From Corythucha ciliata (Eukaryota; Arthropoda; Insecta; Hemiptera; Tingidae), in contig CM075937.1 in the NCBI GenBank assembly GCA_038030265.1, positions 6,944,001 to 7,008,000 on the forward strand: a stretch of 64,000 bases of DNA, written 5' to 3'. Positions 55,448 to 64,000 of this stretch are shown piece by piece (within the stretch, counting starts at the first letter, position 1; every line of letters starts with the position of its first letter). Below the pieces are notes generated by a model, which made no database searches, had not been told where the DNA came from, and saw only the letters and a program-made list of their open reading frames with translations. The position numbers were made by a program, and so were the translations under genes.

Positions 55448-55582
55448 GGTCCGTTCCATTGTTTCGCGAGTGCTACACTTTTGAAGAAAATCATCTGGTT
55501 TCATTCAATTTTTCAGAATGAGTCAATGAAATCACATGGTTTTCTACACTAGTGTAGCTCTAGCAAAACAATGGAACGGACC
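55448..55582. mobile_element. 135 bp MITE inserted in P copy B
   Basis: Ends GGTCCGTTCCATTGTTT and AAACAATGGAACGGACC are a perfect 17 bp inverted repeat. TATTA flanks both sides (55443-55447 and 55583-55587), while copy A has one TATTA at the matching site (near 22487-22494). The duplication could also be read as TTA. Confidence 0.9.
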
Positions 55583-55871
55583 TATTATATCAACGGGAGC
55601 AAATTTCCCAACCCACAAAAAAATTCACTTTTTTTTTCGAGTCGAATAACTTGGTTTTCCATATGACTTTGCCCGGCAGGCGCCTAAGCCTCCTTTGGGC
55701 TCCTACGCCATACCCAGATCTAACTGTGCACTTCACACCCGTACTGTGGCGGACGTTTCGGTCGGCGCGCGGTTTGTCGAACGCACACCGCCGGGAACGC
55801 CCACACGAAGCCGAGTGTGCCGTGTTACAGCTCGCCGCATCCTTATAGTGTAATAGGGTTGTGAAATGTTG

Positions 55872-56324
55872 CTAACTGAGTGTTCCTCATCCAGGTCAAA
55901 GACTTCGAGTCCCTCCAAACAATGCGTGGATTTCTGTTAAGATGAACGACGTAGTTCAATCAGCGTATTGCGACTGCACTGCAAAGAGCTGCCTTGGAAG
56001 CGCCGCAGTCATGTTGCGGTGGAGGACGTGATCCGCCAGAGCGTCAGGAATTTCCAGCTATAATAGCGCGGGTCTTCCAGTAAGTGGCCTAGAGAATATT
56101 TGAGCGAGGTAGATTATTCAGGCAAAGAAAGAATCGTCGAAGGACTCCACGGTAACAGCGTTAAATTTTCAGGAATTCTTTTGAATTTGACGGGCAGTCT
56201 TGTACAGCTTTGCTTTTATCTTTACCTTTACACTAGGATACTCATCCTGAGCCAACTGAGGGACAGCTGGACGACTTTCTTGGGGAATTGGAGAATGAAT
56301 GTTAGTGACCTATCATATTCAAAG
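55872..56324. other. Unassigned, possibly part of the ORF below
   Basis: A DTHPEPTEGQLDDFLGELENE-like reading (about 56225-56290) precedes the ORF at 56325 in another frame. No known domain. Confidence 0.3.
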
Positions 56325-56521
56325 TGACGCATTCATTCAACAAACTTTTTGTGGGATATTCGAAGACCATTGTGTCACACTTCTTCTTCGTTGAGAGCAA
56401 CTTTGGAAAGGATCTGGAAACTTTGATCCAACTGGGGAAGACGATTAAAATTAAAGTCGTTGACTCGTCGATGCTGAAAAATGTGAGGAGTCAACTAGAG
56501 CTCATCAAAGCAGCCGGCATT

Positions 56522-56809
56522 TTTTTTTGTCGGGGGCGCCGGGCTTTGAACCCGGCAGGCGCCTAAGCCTCATTTGGGCTCCTACGCCATACCCAGATCT
56601 AACTGTGCACTTCACACCCGTATACTACGCGGGCGTTTCGGTCGGTGCGCGGTTAGTTGAACGCACACCGCCGGGAACGCCCACACGAAGCCGAGTGTGC
56701 CGTGTCACAGCTCGCCGCAGCCTTATAGTGTAATGGGCAATGGCTGGATTCGAACCCAGGCCCGCTGGGTTGTGAAGCGAGCATTGTATCCATTACACCA
56801 TCGAGGCGC
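56522..56809 (-). mobile_element. Full-length tRNA-derived SINE (288 bp)
   Basis: Perfect 9 bp duplication GCCGGCATT at both ends. On the minus strand: a tRNA-like head (56809-56735), a ~200 bp body shared with the copies at 34369 and 55680, and a short A tail (T run 56522-56528). It encodes no protein and would depend on a LINE for movement. Confidence 0.88.
56746..56801 (-). promoter_or_regulatory. Internal RNA polymerase III promoter (A and B boxes) of the SINE
   Basis: A box TGGTGTAATGG (minus strand, within 56787-56801) fits TRGYNNARNNG; B box GGTTCGAATCC (56746-56756) is canonical. The anticodon-like loop TTCACAA would carry CAC, suggesting a tRNA-Val-like origin, but the acceptor stem does not pair. 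Confidence 0.75.
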
Positions 56810-57269
56810 GCCGGCATTGAATGCGCTAAGGGTAAATCACTGCAAGCATTTTTAACTTGGTTTGCAGTACAAGCTTGGGGCGTGAAACATAAGAAAACAA
56901 TTTTTATTGTAACTAAACCATTTGTTGATAAACTGTACCAACACTCTTGCGTTGACGAATAAACTCTACTACTACAATTTATTCGTTCTAGTGTGACAAT
57001 TTACCGTTAATAAATTAATAACTCGTGCTTTTCTTGAAAAATATCTATTAAAACTCTCAAATCCTATGGAATCTGGCTCTTGAGATGTACTACGGGTAAG
57101 GTAATGTAACCGTGAGCAGGCGGCCATTGCAACTGATCTATTCGGCCGAGAATTTTGTTGGTGAACATGAGTCCCGCGACGTCCAGAGTATTTTTTTTGG
57201 GAGCTCTTTCTGCTCATCAGGACTGCAGCGTAGCGTCAGCCTACGTAGAGTGGTTTTACGTACTTCAAA

Positions 57270-59604
57270 TCCAACGGCATCGACGTCAAATTCAAAGTAG
57301 ATACTGGGGCCCAGATAAACACATTACCGACGACAATTTTGAAGCGACTTGGCTCATATCCAAAAATTGAGCCGACTAACATGAAGCTGAAGAATTATGA
57401 TGGCTCATCGATCAGCAGCGTTCAAGGTACTGTTACTATTCAATGTGCAGACAAACTCAACGATCGTTATCGACAGCGACAAAATTATGCCAGTTTTGGG
57501 CCTTGACTCAGTTGTTAAACTTGGTTTAGTTAAATTCGTCAATAATATTGGTTTACGCCCTGCAGATGCACTTGCAAAAATGTTGAACAAGTACAAGCCC
57601 CTTTTAAATGGAATTGGAAATATAAAAAATTTTGAGTACTCGTTCAGGTGCACATCTAGCCCTGTATCCCATATTTCTCCATGTCGAAAAGTTCCATTTA
57701 AATTATACGATTCATTGCTCGTAGAATTACTTTCTCTACAGAAATTAGGGATTATTAAACAGGTCGAAGAGCCCACGCCCGTGGTTAATCCTATTGTTCT
57801 AGTGAAAAAACCAAACAATCAAATTAGAATATGCTTAGACACTAAGGCCCGTATTTATGAACGATACTTGAAGCTTCCTCGAGTCAAGGAACCATTGAGA
57901 ACAGTTTTGATCACAATAAAAACATCTGTTTTAATGAATTTCAAGGGTTCCTTAATGTCAAGGAACGTTCATAAATACGGACATAAGTATTTAAACAGTA
58001 TTTTGCTTAGAGAACAGTTTCATATCCCGTCGTTTGAAAGTTAGCAGCGAACATGGATGGAGCTTGCTATTTTAGCATCCTAGATGCTAACAAAGGTTTA
58101 TACATGATTAATTTGTCTGAGGAAAGCTCGTATCTTACGACTTTCAACACACCGTTTGGTAGATTCCGTTATTCACGTTTACCTTTTGGCTTAAGTGTTA
58201 GCAGCGAAATGTTTTGTCGTATATTCTCTCAAATTTTTGAGGTCATTCCTGGAGTGTCTATTTATGTCGACGACATTTTGGTGTGGGGTGGGAATCTTGA
58301 AGAACATAACGATAGACTTGAGCAAGTATTTAAACGTGCTGAAGAAATGGGAGTTCGTTTTAACAAAGAAAAGTGCAAAATTCTAAAATCGGAAATTAAA
58401 TTCATGGGTCACACATTTAATAATGAGGGTCTTAAACCCGATCCTGATAAAGTGTCGGCAATTAAAAACGTACCCACTCCCTCCAATGTTAAGGATCTCC
58501 AGAGATTTTTGGGTTTAGTTACCTACGTAGGAAAATTCATTCCTCATTTAGCAAGTCTTACTGCACCACTTCGCACGCTTTTGAAATCGGATGTCCAATG
58601 GTATTGGTCAAAGGAACAAGAAACGTCTTTTTCTAAAATCAAAGACAAAATTGCTTCGGTATTTTGATGTTCGTAAAAGCGTTACAGTTTCGGTTGACGC
58701 TTCGTCAGAGGGTTTAGGCGCGGTTTTATTGCAAGATGGTTTCCCTCTACTCTTTGCTTCTAAGGCTTTAAATGAAACCCAAAAATCATATGCTCAAATA
58801 GAGAAAGAATTATTAGCGATTCTTTTTGGTTGTGAGCGTTTCTATCAATATATTTTTGGTAAACATGTAATAGTAGAGAGTGATCACAAGCCCCTTGAAG
58901 TAATTTTTTCAAAGCCGCTGGATAAATGCCCCATGAGATTGCAACGGATGCTGTTGAGGCTACAAAACTTTGACATATCGATTGTGTATAAACCTGGCAA
59001 ACAGCTTTTCCTTGCAGATATGCTGTCCCGTGCCGTGGACAAGTCCAATAAATTCGAATAGCATGAAACAGATATCGACGCACACACTTCCATGCTCATT
59101 GATAATATTAACGACGAAAAATTAGCAATTTTGACTGAAGAAACCAACAAGGATGAACAATTAATTGCATTGAAACGTTTAATTTCAAATGGTTGGCCAT
59201 GCAAACGAAATGACGTTCCCAATTGTGTCAAATGTTTTTGGCCTTACAGGGATGACTTACAGATGTGCAGAAATCTGATATTTAAAGGCAGTCAACTGGT
59301 GGTTCCTTCTAAGTGTCGCTCGGACATGTTGAAAAGAATTCATTATAACCAATTGGGTGTTGATAGAAGTAAAGCCAGAGCTCGTGAATCTTTATTTTGG
59401 CCGCACATGTCCTCACAGATTGAAGACATGGTGCTAAACTGTGATATTTGTTTAAACTTCAGAAATTCTAATCAAAAGGAATCATTTGTTGAAACAGAAA
59501 TTCCCAGTTTACCATGGGAAATTGTTTCTGTTGATGGATTAGTTTTAAAAATCAAAATTACTAGTCGACTGTCGATAAATATTCAAAATTACCTGAAATA
59601 TCCC
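57270..59604 (+). pseudogene. Ty3/Gypsy-type pol remnant (PR-RT-RNase H-IN N-terminus)
   Basis: Domains in order: aspartic protease with DTGA (57300-57311); reverse transcriptase from about 57730 (PIVLVKKPNNQIRICLD) through LPFGL and the catalytic YVDD (58264-58275); RNase H from about 58650 (VSVDASSEGLGAVL, ESDHKPL); integrase HHCC finger (59340-59460, ending LNCDICL) and the start of the core. Frameshifts lie near 57470, between the RT pieces (58044/58053) and near 58660; a stop follows 59060. A 138 bp MITE interrupts RT. The frame ends where an LTR begins at 59605. No gag or 5' LTR is in view. Confidence 0.9.
57846..57983. mobile_element. 138 bp MITE inserted in frame in the Gypsy RT
   Basis: Ends GGCCCGTATTTATGAACG and CGTTCATAAATACGGACA are inverted (16 of 18). 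TAA flanks it (57843-57845 and 57984-57986), the PIF/Harbinger duplication. Element plus duplication is 141 bp, 47 codons with no stop. It separates the RICLD and IPSFE motifs, normally about 20 residues apart. Confidence 0.88.
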
Positions 59605-59825
59605 TGTTATATGCCGGGTTAGCCTCGTTACGGCTATCCCGAGTCGGTGGGTTGGATTGTGTCGAGAATGAAAAAGGACTGTTGTTGTTGTTGTATGGCC
59701 TCGTTGAAGAATGCTTATAATAAAAATGCTCTGTATTCTTAGTTGTCTCGGGTGTAAGTTATTCCGTTAAAGTAACGTGCCTTGAACCCCACTCATCCCT
59801 CAGTCTTTCGGAGTAAGATACAACA
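59605..59825 (+). mobile_element. Candidate 221 bp LTR plus leader
   Basis: Starts TGTTATATGCCGGG and ends TACAACA, giving the TGTT..AACA pair usual for LTRs. AT-rich CTTATAATAAAAATGC near 59716 could serve as TATA or poly-A signal. It is followed at 59826 by AATTGGCGACGAGGATTGG, a leader/primer-binding-like sequence, so it has 5' LTR polarity or belongs to another inserted copy. No second LTR is seen in the window. Confidence 0.55.
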
Positions 59826-61846
59826 AATTGGCGACGAGGATTGGTTCGATCAAAGTTATATAGATTACAAGTTTCCCCACTCGTGATAACGCGCGGTCAC
59901 TGAGCATGTAGGGAAAATCGATCACTATAGAGAGCTCTGCTAACCAGTGGTCTGGTCATTCTCTACGAAGCTTGGCTTGTTTCCGGTAGGCAAACTTGGA
60001 ATTGTTAATTATGGGCTCCTTCTACTCTTGAATTAACGCATGTAGTCAACTGGAAGTTTAAACATGAAATAAATTAAAGTCTTTCCTACGATCTATTTTG
60101 ACGTTTTTCATTCCATAACGTTTATATGTATACTCCCCGTTGTCAGTGGGAGTCGATCAAGTCACATAACATTATTGAATTAAATTACTAGAACTAAAAT
60201 TTGGAAACCCTTGAAAACTTATTTTTGAATTAAGAACTCGAGGCTTATTTTTAAAGAAGTAAAATTAAAATCAAGTCCAAGTTTCCGCTCTGCTACCGGA
60301 ATAAATAAAATGGGCTATTCATGACCCGGTAAATTGAGATTTTCAGAAACCACATGACAATTTCCAGGCAAATTTTTAAGTTTCGGAAGTAAAATGGCCA
60401 TTTACGTACCGTGGCCAGTTATTTAGAGTTACAAATGATTAGTATTTGGAGCCTAATAATAGTCAATTTGGGGTCAAATATCATCTAAACTTAATTAATT
60501 ATATTTATTAAAATTAATGCCACCGGACCACAGGGAAGGGTGAGCTTTTATATTCGTCCCAGCAAACCGACTTTGAGGATCAAATTGCAAATTGCTTAAC
60601 TGAATTAGAGAACTAGAACGATAACCGAGTGTGTTCGTCATTTCAGTGCAAAGACAAACCATTCGAAGCAGTGAAAATTGGCATGGTGAAAGGCAGCCAC
60701 GACAAATGATTTTCAGACTATATCGACACTTGTCTCTTTACAAAACCCAATTTCGAGGGGTTTTAACTCTTTAAAACACGAATTTTGCGGGTTCACGCCC
60801 GTTAAAATCAATATCACGAGATCGAAGGACTCAAAGAAATCAAATGTCGTGGGTTAGGTCCTTAAAAACGGGGTTTGTGTCGTTGGCTTATTAAGAAAAT
60901 CCCCCACTCTGCCTCTCCAGAAAATGTTTCTAGGGGTATGACAAGCTCGACGAACCAAATTTAACGAGTTTGGTTCTATGTAAAACCCATTTGGTAGATG
61001 TCGCATCCAGTCAAATAACTGGGGTTCAAAGTTCCAAACCTATACGAAATTCCGTGCTCAGCTTAACGAAAATTGTTTTTACCGAGTCAAACCCTAGAAA
61101 TTGGGTTCTTCGAACGAGCCATAAACCCATTGCTTATTTATAAAGGCCCGATTTCACCAACTTCTTAAACCAAGATCAACAACTAATCACGATTACAATG
61201 TTAACACTTGTATCAAAATTCATATGGGTCGCTATCGGCAACTAATCACGATCAACTTTAAACGAGATCAATTTTGTTGGTGAAAATCTTGCTTTCCTAA
61301 ATAAGTCGTCCAAAGAGTGTGAATTTCCAAGGTAAAAGTTTGTGTGCGTTTTACAGTTATTTTAGGGATGAAATATGAAAAAGGAAGATCGTACGCTTGT
61401 GCAGAATTTCCTTAAGATTTAAATGAGCCCTTGAAGTCCACGATTGGTGCAGAAATACGGCGGTAATTTCCGTAACGCGGAGTAGGCGAGGTATGATTGG
61501 AGGGGGGTCGAGGAAACACATGTACAACTCCCCCTTGAAAGCTGACAGCGCCAACATCGCGAAATTGCCTTTTGGGAGCGTGAAACTGCGGCGACGTTCG
61601 TTTTGTTGTAAAGAGCCAAGCCCGTGAAAATGATCGTAAAGGTCCCAACCCGTAAAATTTGTTTCTTGAAAGCTGTCGACCTCGTGAAATTCAATTTTTA
61701 GAGAGCCAAACTCACAATCGGTTCTTCGAATGAGCCAAACCCGCACAAATGTTTGCCAACGACAATTGTCATCAATGAGTCGTTTTTTGCAAAATAAACC
61801 GTTTTCATAAAAATCACACAATTATTCTCCAATTAAATATTTGTCT
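59826..61846. other. No gene; degenerate GAGCCAAACCCG-type repeats
   Basis: From about 60700 to 61790 phrases such as AAAACCCAATTTCG, GGGTTCTTCGAACGAGCCA and GAGCCAAACCCG recur at ~40 bp spacing, a strongly decayed minisatellite related to 45435-45530. GATAACGCGCGGTCACTGAG at 59887 echoes 3042-3061. Confidence 0.45.
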
Positions 61847-61988
61847 AAGGCCGTATTCAGAAACCCTCCTTTACAAAGCCTTAACTAAAGAAGTTGAAAA
61901 ATGTGACGGTTTATAAAAATATGTCATCTGTTTTGAAGTGCTTTAAAGGAGATGTAAAGGTTAAGGTTGGTTTCTGAATACGGCCCTT
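61847..61988. mobile_element. 142 bp MITE (AAGGCCGTATTCAG ends)
   Basis: AAGGCCGTATTCAGAAACC and GGTTTCTGAATACGGCCCTT are inverted with a single-base indel. Interior segments CTTTACA..CTTTAAC also pair. TAA and TTA at the two borders are compatible with a PIF/Harbinger origin. Confidence 0.72.
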
Positions 61989-62041
61989 ATCAAGCATTTT
62001 TCTCAAAATAGGTAATATTTTCGTCATTTTCATCAAATGTT

Positions 62042-62203
62042 GGGCGTGTTCCTATATTCATCGATGACCCATCGATGGATTTAGGTTTCCACAGGGATTG
62101 ATCTTTCCCTCACAATTATCATGTATTTGTTCTGTACCATTATTATTATTACCATTCTTTACCATTACCCATCCCATCGATGGGCCAGTATAGGAACACG
62201 CCC
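62042..62203. mobile_element. 162 bp MITE (GGGCGTGTTCCTATA ends)
   Basis: GGGCGTGTTCCTATA and TATAGGAACACGCCC are perfect inverted repeats, followed inwards by CATCGATG-containing palindromes. No clear target duplication. Confidence 0.75.
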
Positions 62204-63667
62204 ATTTTCCTCATAATAAATAAGATTTTTCTCTTTTTATGAAAACCGGCAAATGAAAAAAATAAAATAAAATAAACCAACCACAGACATTTTTTCCAAC
62301 ATCAGGAAATTTATTCAATAATCAGCTAATCTTAATCATGATGGGTCTATTTGGCGAAAATGGCCAAAATTCAGAAACCTCGCGTATCTCATGGTCCGTA
62401 GAGGGAATCCGAAAATCGAATTGGCTTTTCGCTCAACACGAGCATTTGAAGTGGTTCATTCCATGATTCCGGTGTTTTTGACCCTGCGGCCTGTTTTCAG
62501 GGGTTTGAGAGGCGTTGACGAGCCCCTTAAGGGCATTTTGGCCGAGGCTGGCTGCATTTCTCAAATAAGCACGGCTTGTGAGATTCACAAACCGTGTTTG
62601 GCGCACATCAAAACACTCGAAAAAAATGGCACAAATCACTCGTTTATAGCCACGGTGAGAGTCAACGTTTTTCGGAAACGCGTGAATAGTCCCGACAATT
62701 TGGTGGGGCCTTCTGAAAATGAAATAGTGAATCCTGGAAAAGTCGGTTATTTAAATAATTTCTTTCCTTAAATCCTGCTGAGGGAAAATTCCCGGCCCAA
62801 TTGGTTCACTGTCCGCGCAGCTGAACATCTTCAGGATCATCTTCGAGAGGGGGGGGGGAATTTAATCCCAGCCCAACCTTCCTGCATGCAGGGATGCCCG
62901 GATTTCGGCAAGAAAGAAAGAAAAAAATTAAATCCTTTACAGTGGCTCGAGCCATCGCGTTTTAGCTGTTGAAGGGTCATCACTACACCCTGGCTGTACA
63001 ATAATATTGTTTCTTGTTGGGGGGGGGGGGAGGTAAGTCGGAGTAAGATAATGATTGGTCGAATGAAGTAATAATTTATATTTTTGTACGATGTACTAGA
63101 TTTATACATTTATGTGGGACAATGCAATGTGAGAGGGAATATCTTCTCCATTAATTCAGTAATTTCAGGTCAAATCCTGAGAGGTTTCTGATTTTTGAAA
63201 GTGTTCTCATATCTTAGTAACAATAATTATAGAAAAAATATTTATGTTTTGGAGAGTCTTGAGGAATACGGGACCTTTCCCACATGCCGATTGCTATACA
63301 GTAAATTCCGGGCCAACGAAGTCTATTCACCGATATTCGTTGATGGAACGCTTCCAATCCCGTCCATAAGACTGTGCGACCAAGCGACCATAGACCCAGC
63401 GACCAAATAATGCGCATTTAATATCCAGGAAAATGAAATGAATTCATGAGGTTTTATGGTGATGCAGGATGCAGCTGATATTATGATCTGCTTTGGTTTC
63501 TAGAACAAATCCCTAAATCCTATGCGCCCACGTAAAGCCTTTTTCGCGCTGTTAGGGAGTTTCAGTATTTTTTTCAATTTGCAGGAAATAGCGTGAAATG
63601 TGCTGAGATTGTGGTAAAAATGCACATCCTGTGACTTTAAAGTAACGCTTTTTGGGTCGTGAAAGCT
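62204..63667. other. No gene recognised
   Basis: The open frame 62391-62771 has no known domain and a phrase structure (GGCCTGTTTTCAGGGG, CCTTAAGGGC) that suggests repeat DNA. G runs at 62850 and 63020. Confidence 0.35.
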
Positions 63668-64000
63668 GGGGGCCTGTTCTGTAACTTTTAGTTGAGTGTC
63701 ACTATCACTGTCACTGTTCCCTGTCCTTTCAACTGTTCCTTGTAACTGTCATTTGAACTGCTTCCTGTCATAATGACTGGAGTTCCGTAAAACCAGCCTA
63801 GTGTTCCTTTATAACCTGAACATTACCTTCCCCAACGCCCGAAAGCCGATCAAAGGTTATAAACAACACTCTTCAAGTGATCCTTGTAACACCACTTGGC
63901 TATCCCAAAGGATAGTGAGAGTGTTCCCCCAGTCGTGACGTCAGGGGAACAGCTACAAGAGAACACTGAGATACAGAACACCAAAATATGACGTCACAAC
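63668..64000. mobile_element. Left end of a GGGGGCCTGTTCTGTAA element, cut by window end
   Basis: The same 17 bp end as at 2973. Subterminal CACTGTCACTGTTCC-like repeats follow. The right end may be near the window border, where GATACAGAACACC is seen at 63972. Confidence 0.45.

Larger units (their letters stand above)
49647..55671 (+). mobile_element. P-superfamily transposon, copy B (6025 bp, composite)
   Basis: Same 31 bp terminal inverted repeat as copy A, with a perfect 8 bp duplication CCCGGCAG (49639-49646 and 55672-55679). Collinear with copy A in reverse orientation and about 95% or more identical by eye, including both foldbacks. Differences: a 440 bp LINE insertion (51586-52025), a 135 bp MITE (55448-55582), a ~75 bp deletion near 52415, and a 10 bp deletion in the transposase near 50709. 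Confidence 0.92.
49615..55859 (-). mobile_element. SINE copy split by P element B
   Basis: Left piece 49615-49646 (GTTGGGGACGCCGTGCTTTG..) and right piece 55680-55859 (GCGCCTAAGCC.. to CCTTATAGTGTAAT) are collinear with the intact SINE at 56522-56809. TGTGAAATGTTG flanks the whole (49603-49614 and 55860-55871), a perfect 12 bp duplication. The tRNA-like head is missing, so it was 5'-truncated on insertion. The P element entered later, duplicating CCCGGCAG of the SINE. Confidence 0.88.
56325..56962 (+). pseudogene. Unrecognised ORF interrupted by a SINE
   Basis: The frame reading SFNKLFVGYSKTIVSHFFF.. to IKAAGI ends in the SINE at 56522. Beyond it the sequence resumes GIECAKGKSLQAFLTWF.. and ends KLYQHSCVDE at TAA 56960-56962. 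The SINE's GCCGGCATT duplication (56513-56521 and 56810-56818) accounts for the break. The joined reading would be about 115 codons with no other interruption. I do not recognise the family; it could be a host exon or an older element. Confidence 0.45.

Noticed and set aside
56735..56809. A tRNA gene
   Set aside because: A and B boxes are present but the acceptor stem does not pair and the sequence is the head of a SINE with a 9 bp duplication.
62391..62771. 126-residue open frame
   Set aside because: No domain, and the phrase-like nucleotide repeats suggest dispersed repeat DNA; kept only as unassigned.

Overview
The window is a transposon-dense stretch of a eukaryotic nuclear genome, most likely an arthropod and probably an insect. 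Only two host genes can be named with confidence: a nine-exon 3' part of a SERAC1-like lipase-fold gene (15952-18087, +) and a complete four-exon NDUFB10 complex I subunit gene (43917-44645, +). A convergent unrecognised terminal exon (44731-45040, -) and a Pro/Ile-rich exon (47782-48174, +) may also be host. The arthropod guess rests on Jockey-clade LINEs, a P-superfamily transposon, a DUF4817-type mariner-like transposase and small spliceosomal introns (about 45-80 bp in the well-resolved cases). The species cannot be fixed from the sequence alone. Two runs of exactly 500 N (781-1280 and 48335-48834) are assembly gaps.

Layout. 1-6.3 kb: repeat debris, a gag fragment beside the first gap, and a hAT-like non-autonomous element (4430-6021) filled with a ~28 bp minisatellite. 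6.3-12.5 kb: a 5'-truncated Jockey LINE on the minus strand, split between ORF1 and ORF2 by a second hAT-like element (9258-11784) filled with a different ~30 bp minisatellite. 12.5-20.3 kb: SERAC1-like gene, a TTA-flanked MITE, a 116 bp hairpin, a decayed PIF/Harbinger transposase and half of a foldback element. 21.6-29.4 kb: a third hAT-like element whose minisatellite core has been entered by a 5.5 kb P-superfamily element (22408-27941). 28.8-36.5 kb: a foldback with long arms, two rearranged duplications, a mariner-like pseudogene, a SINE 3' end and an integrase fragment. 38.1-42.9 kb: an apparently intact Mutator-like element with a 9 bp target duplication, encoding a 932-residue transposase fused to a Ulp1-type cysteine protease domain. 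43.9-48.2 kb: NDUFB10 and neighbours. 49.6-55.9 kb: a second P-superfamily copy in opposite orientation, inserted in a tRNA-derived SINE. 56-59.8 kb: an ORF broken by a full-length SINE, a Ty3/Gypsy pol remnant carrying an in-frame MITE, and an LTR. 59.8-64 kb: degenerate repeats and small MITEs.

The most notable items are the MULE-Ulp1 fusion whose reading frame stops inside its own terminal inverted repeat; a 145 bp array with an exact period in only the left arm of that element; two composite P elements sharing the same nested foldbacks, each with its own perfect 8 bp target duplication, so the gutted composite was still moved; and three hAT-like elements whose interiors have become minisatellites, two of them with the same monomer.
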